Source of the DNA: Orientallactaga sibirica
Lineage: Eukaryota; Chordata; Mammalia; Rodentia; Dipodidae
Length of the DNA: 64,000 nucleotides
Assembly: GCA_036365145.1 (NCBI GenBank)
Contig: JAEOAD010000001.1
Location: 100,971,501 to 101,035,500, forward strand
Reading direction: 5' to 3'
In this document: one piece after another, positions 10,881-21,339 of the stretch
How the letters are laid out: each line of letters starts with the position of its first letter
Numbering within the stretch: the first letter of the stretch is position 1
Made by a program: the position numbers and the translations under genes
Notes under the pieces: model-generated
Told to the model about the DNA's origin: nothing
Databases searched by the model: none
The model's input: the letters and a program-made list of their open reading frames with translations, nothing else

Positions 10881-10913
10881 AAAACTAGAGAAATCCCAAA
10901 ACTCAGGATCCAT
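10611..10913 (-). other. Antisense reading frame in L1 3' UTR (copy 2)
   Basis: A 100-codon frame antisense to the L1 at 9471-10880. It corresponds to the frame at 443-706, with the shared strings 'GFHPVGLTIFLPPFLQN' and 'PMGLWFMCCG' and a stop directly after Gly-Gly. Its N terminus reads into the poly(A) tail and flank, so the true start, if any, is downstream. Confidence 0.25.
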
Positions 10914-11699
10914 GAATTTTGGAGTCTTTTATGATACCTTGTGGTATCAACCCTTGCAAATAAGTACCCTCCAAGCAAGTGCCTTGTCTGACACTGTGTG
11001 AGATGCGATCCTTTGTCTTTGAGGGAACTCTTTCATTCTCTACCTGGAAAAGTGGTTGACCATATACTACCCCATATTCTGGGACTGGTGAATATGAGAT
11101 TGTTCCAGAGGTCCAGAGACTGGGTTTGATTTTAGGAAAGCAGATTGGCAAGTAGACTGCTCCTCTTTGCATAGTGTGTTGCTTCTTTCCCAAGATTACA
11201 TGAGATGATTCTTCTGATTCTAGATGACACTTGCTCAGGTTGAAGATAAGATTTCAAGGCTCTGAAAGAGTATACCACTGGCCGTAATATACAAACTGGT
11301 TGTGCTATTGATTGCCTGTCATGCACATGCTACTTCTGGTGATGGTGATACTCGTAGTTCCTTATCTGCCAGGTTTTCCATCACTGGCACTCAGAGGTCC
11401 CACATTTCCTGCTCAGTTTTTATGGCACATTTCAGATAGTCGTTTGGTAGTAGCCACAGTGGCATGTTCTCAGTGCTTTCAGAACTGGTGCTCCTCAATG
11501 ACATAAACCTATTCTAATTCTACTCAAAATTGAACTGAAGTCTTAGGTTTTATAAATATGCAATAAATGCTTTAAGAAATAGAAGGCAGACAGATTGGAA
11601 AGGAAGATAAAGTGTAGATAATATGAATCTAAAACAAAGAACCAAAAAAAGAGCTAGAATTAAAAAATTAATTTGGTAAAGTAATAGCAAAAAGTCAAG
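10895..11699. other. No gene seen
   Basis: No recognised repeat or exon-like frame. The start is the target site of the L1 at 9471-10880. Confidence 0.45.
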
Positions 11700-12164
11700 A
11701 AAAAATTGCAACTAGTTACCTGTTTATACATTAATAATGTAAATTATTTATGACAGCTGAAAAATAATAAAATATTTATTTATATATCTAACAAAACTAT
11801 ATAGACACTGCATGCTGAATACTAAAGAAATTGGCAGATATAATCAAAAAGTATAAATAAATGGAGAGAAAAAGCATGTTTAGAAATGTAAAATCACAAG
11901 AAGGATGTGATTTGTTCCCCAAATTACTTGTATATTTAACTTCATATCAATAAAATTCCAGCAATACTTTATTTTGATAGCTATTGATAATCTGATTCTG
12001 AGATTTGTATACAAAGGCAATGAACTAAGATAATTAAAGTAGTTCTGACAAAAATGAAGTTATCTAATTTTATGCTTTGCCATATGGTTTTGGCTGTTAA
12101 GATGCTGTGGTATTGGCAAAGAGCTACATACATAACTCAATAAAACATCCCAAATACGTATACA

Positions 12165-12345
12165 TATATTTATTTTGATAATGTTGAGCATTAAGCAGTT
12201 TGGGAGAAGGAGAGTTTGTCACAGAGTCTCATGTAACCCAGGTTGGCCTCGTACTTTCTAAATAGCTGATGACAGACTGAATTCCTTATCCTCCAGGCTT
12301 CAACTCTTAAGCACTAAAGAAACAGCCATGAGTCTCTCCTTAGCT
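12165..12345 (-). repeat. Old B1-related SINE
   Basis: 'acagagtctcatgtaaccca' and 'ggttggcctcgtactt' mark a diverged B1-like monomer on the minus strand, interrupting the ancient L1. Confidence 0.6.
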
Positions 12346-12964
12346 CCCTCCCAAATAATTTATTTTTAGCAAACTACAAAACCAACCAAACAGCTTTTTA
12401 AAGGAATAGTACTGCAGCAATTAGATGTGAGTAAATAATAAAAAACAATGAAAAAATAAGCCATGGAAATAAACCAAACCTTGATTTAAATCTTGTAACG
12501 ATACAGAAATGAACTCATATACATGTTCATCAACATGTATTACTGCTAATGTATAGATTTCAAGTGGAGAATGAATAGAGAAATCCTGGACCATTCATAC
12601 AATTGAATACTACATAGCAATGGAAAGGAACAGATCACATCCATGTAATGATACAAGTGGATCTCAAGTGCATTATATTACAGTGTGGGAGTTAGACTAA
12701 GAAGGCTACATTCTGTACCATTGCAATATATGGCATTCTAGATAAAGGAAAACTACGGGAGAAATGCACCAGTGTTTTCCAGTAATTTGATTAGAAGGGA
12801 ATGCTTGCTTGTAAAAGGACTCAAGGGAACTTGTTAGTGTGATGGAAAACTCTGTACATTACCGTATTACAGTATGATATGGTAATGATAGACATTCTTC
12901 AAAGCTCATAGAACTGTAAAAGTAAAAGAATAAATTTTTCTGGGTAAAAATGATACTTTAGTAA

Positions 12965-13022
12965 TATTCTTTCTATCTGTCTCCCTTCTCCCTGTCTCTG
13001 CTTGCAAATAAATATATTTTTT
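12965..13022 (+). repeat. Severely 5'-truncated SINE (tail only) with target duplication
   Basis: A TC-rich stretch followed by 'caaataaatatattttt' is the 3' end of the tRNA-derived SINE. It is flanked by imperfect 19-bp direct repeats, aaaaatgatactttagtaa at 12946-12964 and aaaaatgacacttcagtaa at 13023-13041 (two mismatches), so it is an independent insertion. Confidence 0.7.
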
Positions 13023-13045
13023 AAAAATGACACTTCAGTAAACCG

Positions 13046-13430
13046 AGTTTAAGTATAATCTATAGGTATAGCAGAATATTCACAATTCTTGAAACTGCAT
13101 AATGACTATTTGGAGATTTCTTTCATTTTCCCCTATATTTATGTGTTTGAAAGTAAAATCCAAAATACATAATAACAAATAAGGCACACTCACTGTTGCC
13201 AATGCATTGCTGGTGATCAAGTACACTGCCACAGAACTTTCTGAGTGCAATCATGTAACAACTATTGAAGTTAGAAACTGCATAAACCCTTTGTTCCAGG
13301 GGGCTACTCATTGAATCTATCCCCTAAAACTCAATGCTCCAGAGTTTTAAAGGTATATGTACAAGGATGTTTATTACAATATTGTACTTCCATCAAACAA
13401 GTGCATACAATGTGTCAATAAATAAAACAC
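13046..13430. other. No gene seen
   Basis: AT-rich DNA without recognised features. Confidence 0.4.
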
Positions 13431-13436
13431 TCCAAG

Positions 13437-13620
13437 CCAGGCGTGGTGGCTCACACCTTTAATCCCAGCACTCAGGAGACAGGGTAGGAGGATCTCTGTG
13501 AGTTCAAGGCCACCCTGAGACTACATAGTGAATTCCAGGTGAGCCTGGGCTAGAGTGAGACCCTATCTCAAAATAAACAAAGAAACAAAACAGACAAAAA
13601 AACAAAAACAAACAAAAAAA
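13437..13620 (+). repeat. B1 SINE
   Basis: 'gccaggcgtggtggctcaca', 'aatcccagcactcaggag', 'gaattccaggtgagcctggg' and an A-rich tail with AAAC units. A short direct repeat with core actccaa lies on both sides (about 13430 and 13621). Confidence 0.9.
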
Positions 13621-13821
13621 ACTCCAAAAATCTCCCTTGTGACAACTCTGTATGTCCCTGATATTATCCGATGGCATGGTGACCTACTATGTTACAGAAC
13701 AGCTGCACTGTGGAATATTATGCATATACCATGGATGATATATGAGCACATTAATTTACAGAGATGAGAAAATATGAGGTAGTGTTTCAAACATAACTGT
13801 GTATAGACAAATATAACAGTA

Positions 13822-14140
13822 CATATTTCTATAAAAAATACCACAACTGGACAGTTTATAAACAACAGAAAAGGGTCATTCCTCGCAGTCCTGAAGAAGA
13901 CCTGATAGATTCAATGTGAGATTAGAATCTCCTTGCACATGGCAGCTTTTCACACTTTCTTCATGTAGTATGAGAGATGTTCTAGATCCCTCAGGCTCTT
14001 TTATAAAGGCACTATCTCACAAATAAGGACTCTGCTTAAATCCTGCCCCCCAAATTCTGCCTGTTAAGGATATCTCATTAGGACAACTCCAATGTAAGAA
14101 TTTTGAGGAAGACACAAATATAGAGACCATCGCATTCTTC
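13822..14140 (-). repeat. MaLR LTR (MST/MLT-like)
   Basis: 'ataccacaactggacagttt' then 'ataaacaacagaaaagg' reads as the reverse complement of the 3' end of an MST-type LTR, and 'ctctgcttaaatcctgccc' and 'gacacaaatatagagaccat' mark the other end. Old and solitary. Confidence 0.65.
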
Positions 14141-14743
14141 TGATTCTCGTGATATGTACCCATTCTCCATGTGCTTGTTACATGCTGTGTACATCTCCAT
14201 GTACTCTCTAGGCATGTTTATCAGTACTTACCGCAGTTAAGTTATAACTGCCCATTTACATATAGTTCTGTACATAGAGTACGCAAAGGGCAAAAGAGTT
14301 CTTCATTTTTTATTTTTGATTTTTTTTTCCTTTTGTATGCTCGTTTTGCTTCACTTTGTCTTGATTAAGATACTGAATTTAGGATTTGGGTTTATATAAG
14401 CAGCCAGTGAACATCAGACCTTTTAGAAGAACAATACTCATTGTTCTGACACCACCACTCACTACCAGCCTTCTGTGAGAATTTAGGGCAAAGTCCCAGG
14501 GCCTTTTCACTTTTGTTTCCTGTATCTCCCCAAGGATCTTGAGACTGAGCCTTTACTTAGAAATCCTGGAGTCCGTACCTCATTCTTTCTCTCCCTCCTC
14601 CTCCATGACGTAATAAACTCCTGCCCTTGTTTTAGAAAATGAAAGGAAATGTTCAGGGATTTGCAGCTTGGGAGGCCAAGTTCAGTGTTAGAAAAGATAT
14701 GTTCTTGCCCTTGGGCCTCTAATGGGGATTTTTCCAAACTCAG
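14141..14743. other. No gene seen
   Basis: Pyrimidine-rich and AT-rich sequence; no motifs recognised. Confidence 0.4.
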
Positions 14744-14790
14744 CTTTATAACTTTATAACATTTATAACTTTATAACATCAGCCTTATAA
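14744..14790 (+). repeat. Short tandem repeat, 'tttataactttataaca' unit
   Basis: About two and a half copies of a 17-bp unit based on 'tttataac', then a degenerate 'ttataacat'. Confidence 0.8.
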
Positions 14791-14842
14791 CATTTTTACA
14801 GTGCAGAAGGCAAAATTATTCCATGATGTTGGAAGTCTGCAG

Positions 14843-15312
14843 TATTAGTCAAAGTTCTTTAAAGGAACAGAACAGCGTAAATTTTGTGTGTACATCCATG
14901 TAGAAATGTAAAATGGAATTTATTGGGTTGGCTTATAGGATGTCCAACATCTTAGAACAAGAGAGCAATGATGCATCCCCAATGTGGGCTCCCCTAAAAG
15001 CATCGAGGATTGCTTCTTTGAGTGAGCAGAATAGCTTAGAAAGCTGGAGTGTCTGTTAACAGAACAGTTGTTCAAGAAGGATGGAGCTTCCTCACCCAGC
15101 TCACTTTCTCTTCTTCCATCTTTATTCTATCTGTGGCTCCAGCCTATTAGATGATGCTGTCCACATCCAAGTTGGAGCTTTCCCCCTCAGTTCAGTTATG
15201 TTCCACTGTTCATTTCTGTAAGCACCCTTATAGGCTCACACTCAGAGGTATGACTTATAATTTTTGATATTTCTTAATCCAGTCAAGTTGATAATCAAGG
15301 CAAACCATCACA
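14843..15312 (-). repeat. MaLR LTR (ORR1-like)
   Basis: It begins 'tattagtcaaagttcttt' with 'aaaggaacagaaca' and ends 'aatccagtcaagttgataat' and 'caaaccatcaca', the reverse complement of a TG-to-CA LTR. A 'gaatttattgggttggctta' block carries the reverse of the polyadenylation region. Confidence 0.7.
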
Positions 15313-15491
15313 CCAAGGTAGTAAAAATTCTTGGAAGCTGTGGTTAGAGGAGGATATCAGGATCGCTTTTAGGAGCTGATAACGTTTTTTTTTTTTTTTC
15401 TTTTGGTACCAGGTATATTGTAAGTTCTGATTGTGCAAAGTCATCAAGGTGTATACTAGTATATTCTGCATTCAGTGACATTTTCCTGTGT

Positions 15492-15718
15492 GCTATAGTT
15501 TAAATGTGAAATATCCTCCCCCCCGCCACACCCTGAGCTTAGTCTCTGCTTCCTGGTCCAAAGAGATGTGGTGAGTCTCAGCTACATGGTCCCACCACCA
15601 TGGATGCTATCCTTCTCCACAATAGAATTGTGAGCCAAAACAAATACTTTCTCCCCTAATTTTCTTCTGACAGAAAATTTGTCACGTAAAGGAGAAATGT
15701 AACTAATACAGAAAATCA
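15492..15718 (+). mobile_element. 5' LTR of an ERVL-MaLR element
   Basis: Starts 'tgtgctatagtttaaatgtg', contains 'gtgagccaaaacaaatactt' and ends 'aaatgtaactaataca'. It is followed at once by MaLR internal sequence, so this is a 5' LTR rather than a solo one. Confidence 0.75.
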
Positions 15719-16495
15719 AGACTAGGAAGTATGGTCATTGCTGTGATAAACCTGACCATGTGGCTTGTAGGTGTCAGGATATGTTTGTAAGAGGAATGTA
15801 GAAAACTTTAGAGCTTTTGGCTAAAGAAACCCTAGAATGCTAAAATCACAGGCTGATGGTCTTTTCTTGCGTGACACTGGCAGTCCAAAATGCTGATAGA
15901 GAGATGGACAATAAAGATTCTGGTCATGAATTTTCAAAGTTGATCAGGGAATAAATGGGGAACTGGGTTAATGACTATTCATGTTACTTTCTGGCAAACC
16001 AATTTGGCTACATTCTGCCATGTTCTGAAATACTGAACGAGATTGAATTAAAAAGTAATGAACTAATTTGTTGGGTTGATAAAATTTTAAGACACTATAG
16101 CATTCAATCTGTGGTGTGGTTATTGCTTACTGTCTTTATTCAGGTTTGCAATAATAATTGTGAGCAGAAAATGGATCATAAAAGTGAGAAAATCTGCAGT
16201 TTGGTGAGGAAAAGAATGTGGATAAATCTAAAGTTGGGGACAAAGTGGTGGTGATTATCACAGAGATTAGCACAATTAAACAGAAACTGCACACTTTGCA
16301 CCAAGGCTATAGGAAAGGTGCCCTGAGGGTAGGAGCCCACCTATGAAGGCAGCAAGGTTATAAAATGCGAATGAATTTGAAATACTTTGGAGGAAAGGTT
16401 CCTGACAAAAGTGAATTCCTGAACAGTGGTAGTTTCCTAATTCAACAGTACTGCTAGCTTGAAGTCTTCCCAGGTTCAACTATCCGGACACACAG
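15719..16495 (+). pseudogene. ERVL-MaLR internal region, degraded
   Basis: The text follows the MaLR internal sequence as I remember it: 'gtcattgctgtgataaacct', 'ttctgccatgttctgaaata', 'aaaatctgcagtttggtgag', 'tgcaccaaggctatagg'. An open frame of 99 codons (15955-16254) lies inside but has no recognisable retroviral enzyme motif; MaLR elements encode little beyond gag-like remnants. No 3' LTR follows, so the element is truncated. Confidence 0.65.
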
Positions 16496-16574
16496 TGCAG
16501 CAGTTGTCCAAGGGGTCCAGGATGCGTCTAGAGAAGTAGAACTTGGTGTCATTGTCTAAGGAGTACTGTTTGCA

Positions 16575-16700
16575 GACATGCAGAATTCCAGAGTACCACT
16601 CCCATTTGTTTATGGGTCCTGGGGATGGAACTCACATGGTCTCTTAAGCCCTCATGCTGGCCCAGGAAGAGCTCTTAGCAACTGAACTATCTCTCCAGCC
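16575..16700 (-). repeat. B2/ID-like tRNA-derived SINE
   Basis: On the minus strand it begins 'gggctggagagatagttcag' and continues 'ttgctaagagctcttcctgg', then 'gttccatccccaggacccat'. The 'agagctctt' head is closer to B2/ID-type SINEs than to the Dip-like family. Confidence 0.65.
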
Positions 16701-17854
16701 CATAGCAAAGATTTTTAATCTAGGTTAAATTTTGAATTAAATCTATAGAGCCATTGAATGAGGGCAAATGGACTAAGTAATGATTTTACCTTATAATAAC
16801 AAATGTTATATAAGCTTATGAATAATTTGGTTACCTTTGTCCTAATCTTGAAATCCTTGTGTCTTTAGTCCTCTTGACATGACAACAACAAAGGGCCATT
16901 TTTTTTCCCCAGGCAGAATCTCCAAGCTGCCTAGAGAATTTCTGTGCCTTGAATATAATAGCAGATTTGAGTATCTGTTGTATCCATCAGACATTTCTAT
17001 AATTAAAGGCAAAACATTTAAAATTAGAGGCCAGACTCTCCCATTAATTAGAAGCATGGATTGAAAAATAAGACCAAGGAATGTTTTTTTTTTTTTCTAG
17101 ATTGTTATATAGGGACATTTTTGACTCTAAATAAAATGACTGATGGCTACAACCCTAGCGAGTGGGACTAAAAACGAGTCTGACAAGTCTTTTGGGAGCT
17201 TTAAAAATTCAAGCTTTCAGTTTTCAGTTACCTCAGCTCTGGTAGTGATTAGGGAATTTCTCTTGAAAATACACTTCTCTTCTGCTTCCTTACATGAATC
17301 AAAAAATAATCATTTAATTTTCACGTGTCTTAGCAACACATGAAACTACACTCAAAGGTTACAGAGCTATCCAAGGACCCCAGCCATGTTGGGTTTTGAG
17401 CTTCCACACATCTATGGTTCTGGTTTATAGTCTTTTTATTGTGGCTTTTTAACAAATTGTGATCATCACAGTGTCTTTGGTGCCAGAAATCTTTATTGCT
17501 TTTGTTTTCTGATATACCGTCTAAATTCCTAAATTTAGATACCTGACTGTGTTCATCAGCTCTGCACCACACCTCTTTGAGGGTATGGGTAGTATTGGCT
17601 GAACATGAATGGGCTAGCTCCAAAGTCAAGGTCAGGAGGAGCCCAGAACTGAGGGATAGACAAAATGTGGAAAGAGAGGGATGGAATGCTGGAGGAAGGG
17701 GGCCTGCAAAATTTCTTAAAATGTAAAACCTGAATTGGAAGGTGGAATATGCTGTATCAGTAAAGAACAGGGCAGGCTGTGTGCTGGGGTTGAGCTCCAG
17801 GGCAGTTGCCATTCTACAGAAGGTGCTTGGGAATGAATAAACTAGGGGAAGATC
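16701..17854. other. No gene seen
   Basis: Apparently unique. A minus-strand open frame of 207 codons spans 17330-17953, the longest in the window, but it has no recognised domain, runs into the L1 3' UTR at its start and lacks splice or promoter support. Confidence 0.45.
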
Positions 17855-18330
17855 AGCAAAGGCAGAGAAAATGGAGGAGAACCAGGATCCATCCACAGAG
17901 CAAAAGATAAACCAATTGCCCACCGTGAGCATGAGACGTACCATCTCTACCACATCTGTTGAGGCCCAGGAGAAATTGCAGAAGATGCAGCAGCATGAAT
18001 ATTGCTCTTACTGCTAGCATGACGACCAGCTCCAGGACAATGGTGACAAACAAGGTGATCAATCAGAATCCATCAAAGCAGAAATCCAGGGGGTACAGAG
18101 AGCTCAACACTAAATCAGACTGTTAGCAGGCCTGCCATGGAGAACATGGTGGAATGGGGGACAGAAAGATTGTAAGAGTCACAAAGTGAGTGGGAATATC
18201 CTGAGGTTTGGTCCCACCACTACCTCACAGGGACTGAACGAGGCCTCCATGACTCCAAAGTGACTACCATAATCCCACTGAGAAGGTGACCCAGGGAAAT
18301 GGGAGCAGGTGTGAGGGGATACAAGTGTAT
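17855..18330 (+). mobile_element. LINE-1 3' UTR fragment (type 1-related variant)
   Basis: 'ggcagagaaaatggaggaga', 'ccatctctaccacatctgtt' and 'cctgccatggagaacatgg' recur, in the same order, at 38070-38370. It aligns loosely with the last 500 bp of the type 1 3' UTR ('gggaatatcctgaggtt', 'aaatgggagcaggtgtgag'). No coding part. Confidence 0.65.
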
Positions 18331-18380
18331 AACCTGTATGTATATGTGTGTGTATACATACATACATACATACATATACA
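18331..18380 (+). repeat. TG/CATA microsatellite
   Basis: 'tgtatgtatatgtgtgtgta' followed by six 'cata'-type units. Confidence 0.8.
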
Positions 18381-18431
18381 GCTTTGAATTTAAGCATGAA
18401 AGGAATGTTAGAATATTAAAATAATAGTTTT

Positions 18432-19587
18432 TCTGTTGATTAATGTTGATTTTTATCAATATATATTTTTATTTATATTATTCTGATTTTACATTCATAG
18501 TATTGGTTCCATTGTCCTCCTCCCCTTCCTCCCACTTTCAAAGGGGCCCTCATCAATGGGGAATGTTTATCATGCATTGTGAGTTTGCTCAAGAGTTCTG
18601 GTGGATAGGCCCCAGTCTCTGTGCATAATGCCCCAACTTGTGACTCTAACAATCTTTCCGCCCCCTCTTCCATGAGTTTCCCTGAGCCACATTGGGGTCA
18701 TTTAGTTCTGCTTCCTTGATGAGGTTTTGGGAGCCTCTGTGTCTCTGGATATCTGGCTAATGACTGGAGTTGGATGTTCTCTGTATTTATCTCCTTCAGC
18801 CTTTTTCTGGTGTTGTGATTGCCTTGGCGCTGTATTCTTGCCCTTCCCCTGCATTGTTCTATGGTTTCAGCTGGTGAGGTGTGGTTAGCTGATCCTCCCT
18901 TCAGGTTCATTGTCCACCTGAAAAGAGATAAGCAAATTCTCCAACGGAGAGAGAAGTTAGTACTAGATAGAAGGGATAACCATATATGTTTTGGAGGAAC
19001 TTTATATGCATTGGCTCTCTTCTAGCCTACTTTTGGTGGCCACTAGATCTTGGAGACTGAGCTCATTTTTTTGTACATGGCTTTGACTTATTTCCCAGTT
19101 CCAGCAATGAGTTCCACTCCACTGAGTGGATCTATTAGCCAAATCAAGAACAGTTGGTTACCCCCCATGGCTGATTGCCACTACTGCACTTGTATGAGCA
19201 TTACGTCAGATGGTTTCCTGCTGGGTATCTTAGACTGCAAGTTGTTTGGACCAATGTCAGACATTTTCCCCCAGTTGCTCATGTAGCACCCTCTGGTACT
19301 AGACTCGCTAACTGTCTGGGGACTGACCTTCTTCCAGATTCTGGCCAGGTCTCTCTGTGTTTGGTCTTACACACATATGCTGTCTTCGACAGTAGGGTCT
19401 TACCATTAACCTTTGGTGGGTCACCAAGTACTCTGACAGAAGTCTGTCTTTTTTGGGAAACCTTGTAGGTGTTTCAGATCAACAGCTCATTGTGGAAGTT
19501 AACCCCTTGCTGGCACTGGGAGTTATAAGTCTGCACCTAGGAAGGTGAGGGAGGAAAAAGATATATAATGTAAAAGAGAGAGTAGAG

Positions 19588-19625
<38 letters not shown>

Positions 19626-20061
19626 GGAGAGAGAGAAGAGAAAGAGAAGCAGGACAAGATTAAAGTTGGCCTTCATCATGTTCTCTCCAGGTTCCTGTGG
19701 TTCGAGTATTCCCTCCGTAGGCCTGCTGAAGGATCACTGTTTTAGCCTGTTGTCCAGAGTAAAGTGTTTTGTATTATTTTTCCCTTTTGGGTCCCAATTT
19801 GTATCCCCCTTGTCCTCCCTCCCACCCTCTGATTCCCTCCCACCATTACCCTCCCTCCATCCCACCCTCCTTCGTGTCTCGTCCTCAGAGAGTTTATTAG
19901 GTTTGGCCACATGTCACGTGGAATCCGGTTAGGGGTGACAGATAAATGAGACCATGCGACGATTATCTTTTTGTGCTTGGGTGAGCTCACTGAGGATGAT
20001 CTGTTCCATGTTTGACCATTTTTTTTCAAATTTCCTTATTTCATCTTTCCTTACTGCTAGA
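18432..20061 (-). mobile_element. LINE-1 type 1, 3' part of a 5'-inverted copy
   Basis: On the minus strand this runs from 'agcagtaaggaaagatgaaa' (end of ORF2, at 20061) through a G-rich 3' UTR block (19797-19872), a GA tract and the conserved 3' UTR blocks to about 18432. It is directly joined to its own upstream part in opposite orientation at 20062. Confidence 0.85.
19577..19640 (+). repeat. (GA)n microsatellite inside L1 3' UTR
   Basis: More than 20 GA units with few interruptions, between two conserved 3' UTR blocks of the L1. Confidence 0.9.
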
Positions 20062-21283
20062 TTCAATGCAATGCCGATAAAAATCCCAACTTCCTTCTTC
20101 AATGAGATAGAAAAAAGTATCTCAAAATTCATATGGAAAGGCAGAAGGCCTCGGATATCCAAGCTCATCCTCAGCAAAAGAAACACCTCTGGAGGCATCA
20201 CCATACCTGATCTAAAGTTATACTACAAAGCCATTGTAATAAAAACAACCTGGTACTGGCACAAAAACAGGAATATAGACCAATGGAACAGAATTGAAGA
20301 CCCAGACTTTGGGTCAAGAAACTATAGCTACTTGATATTCGACAAAGGGCCTAGCAATGTAGAATGGAAAAAGGACAGCATCTTCAACAAATGGTGCTGG
20401 ACAAACTGGACAACCATATGTAGGAAAATGAAACTCGACATACACATCTCTCCATGCACAAAAATTAAGTCCAAATGGATAAAAGACCTTAATATAAAAC
20501 CAGAAACTCTGCTACTACTGGAAGAAAAAAATAGGAGGAACCTTCCATGATATAGGAGTGGGAAAAGATTTCCTGAACAAAACCTCAGCAGCTCAGGAAA
20601 TTAAACAATCACTCAACCATTGGGATCTCATGAAGCTGAAAAGCTTTTTCACTGACAAAAATATAATAGCCAAAGCCAGCAGAATACCCACAGAATGGGA
20701 GAAAATTTTCACCAGCTATACAACTGACAAAGGCCTAATTTCTAGAATCTACAAAGAACTCCAAAACCTAAACAATAAATCACCAATCAACCCACTCACA
20801 AAGTGGGGCAGAGAACTGCACAGGAGTTCTCAGAGGAAGAAATACAAATAGCAAACACACATTTAAGAAAATGTTCAACATCCCTAATCATCAGGGAAAT
20901 GCAAATTAAAACAACAATGAGATTCCACCTTACCCCAGTAAGGATGGCTAACATTAAAAAAAACAATGAAAACAAATGCTGGCGAGGCTGTGGAGAAATA
21001 GGAACAAGTCTTCACTGTTGGTGGGAATGTAAAATGGTTCAACCACTATGGACAGCTATATGGAGACTATTGAAAAGGATGGCCATAGACTTACCAGTGG
21101 ATCCAGTTATTCCCTTATTGGGCATTTACCCTAAAGGCCCCAAGCCCCAGATCAGAAACATTTGCTCAACCATGTTTATAGCTGCTCAATTCATAATAGC
21201 AAAGAGCTGGAATCAACCCAGGTGTCCATCACTAGATGAATGGATAACAAAGATGTGGTATATCTATACTATGGAATTCTACT
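20062..21283 (+). pseudogene. LINE-1 ORF2 C-terminal region, inverted part
   Basis: Frames at 20062-20550, 20558-20851 and 20855-21283 together cover the ORF2 C-terminal segment ('[17 protein letters not shown]', '[19 protein letters not shown]', '[19 protein letters not shown]'). The cysteine motif CX3CX7HX4C is intact at about 20977-21030 ('CWRGCGEIG' then 'HCWWEC'). Frameshifts near 20550 and 20840 break it. The sense text stops at 'ggaattctact' (21283), exactly where the minus-strand piece at 20061 resumes, so both are halves of one insertion. Confidence 0.85.
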
Positions 21284-21339
21284 TATTAAATTTTTATTAT
21301 GTTTAATTGTTATTATGTATTATGGTGCTTTATCTTATT

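Larger units (their letters stand above)
11700..13045 (+). mobile_element. Ancient LINE-1 (L1M-type) ORF2 end and 3' end
   Basis: Degraded ORF2 text is recognisable ('catatcaataaaattcc', 'ctgtggtattggcaaagagc', 'gaatactacatagcaatgg', 'aaggctacattctgtacca'), followed by the 3' UTR typical of old mammalian L1s ('gggaacttgttagtgtgatg', 'aaagctcatagaactgtaa'). It differs from the two young L1 groups and has no open frame. A B1-like SINE lies inside at 12165-12345 and a SINE tail near its 3' end. Confidence 0.75.

Noticed and set aside
17330..17953. Longest open frame (207 codons, minus strand)
   Set aside because: No recognisable domain, begins inside an L1 3' UTR fragment, and no splice sites or promoter-like elements fit. 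Most likely chance.
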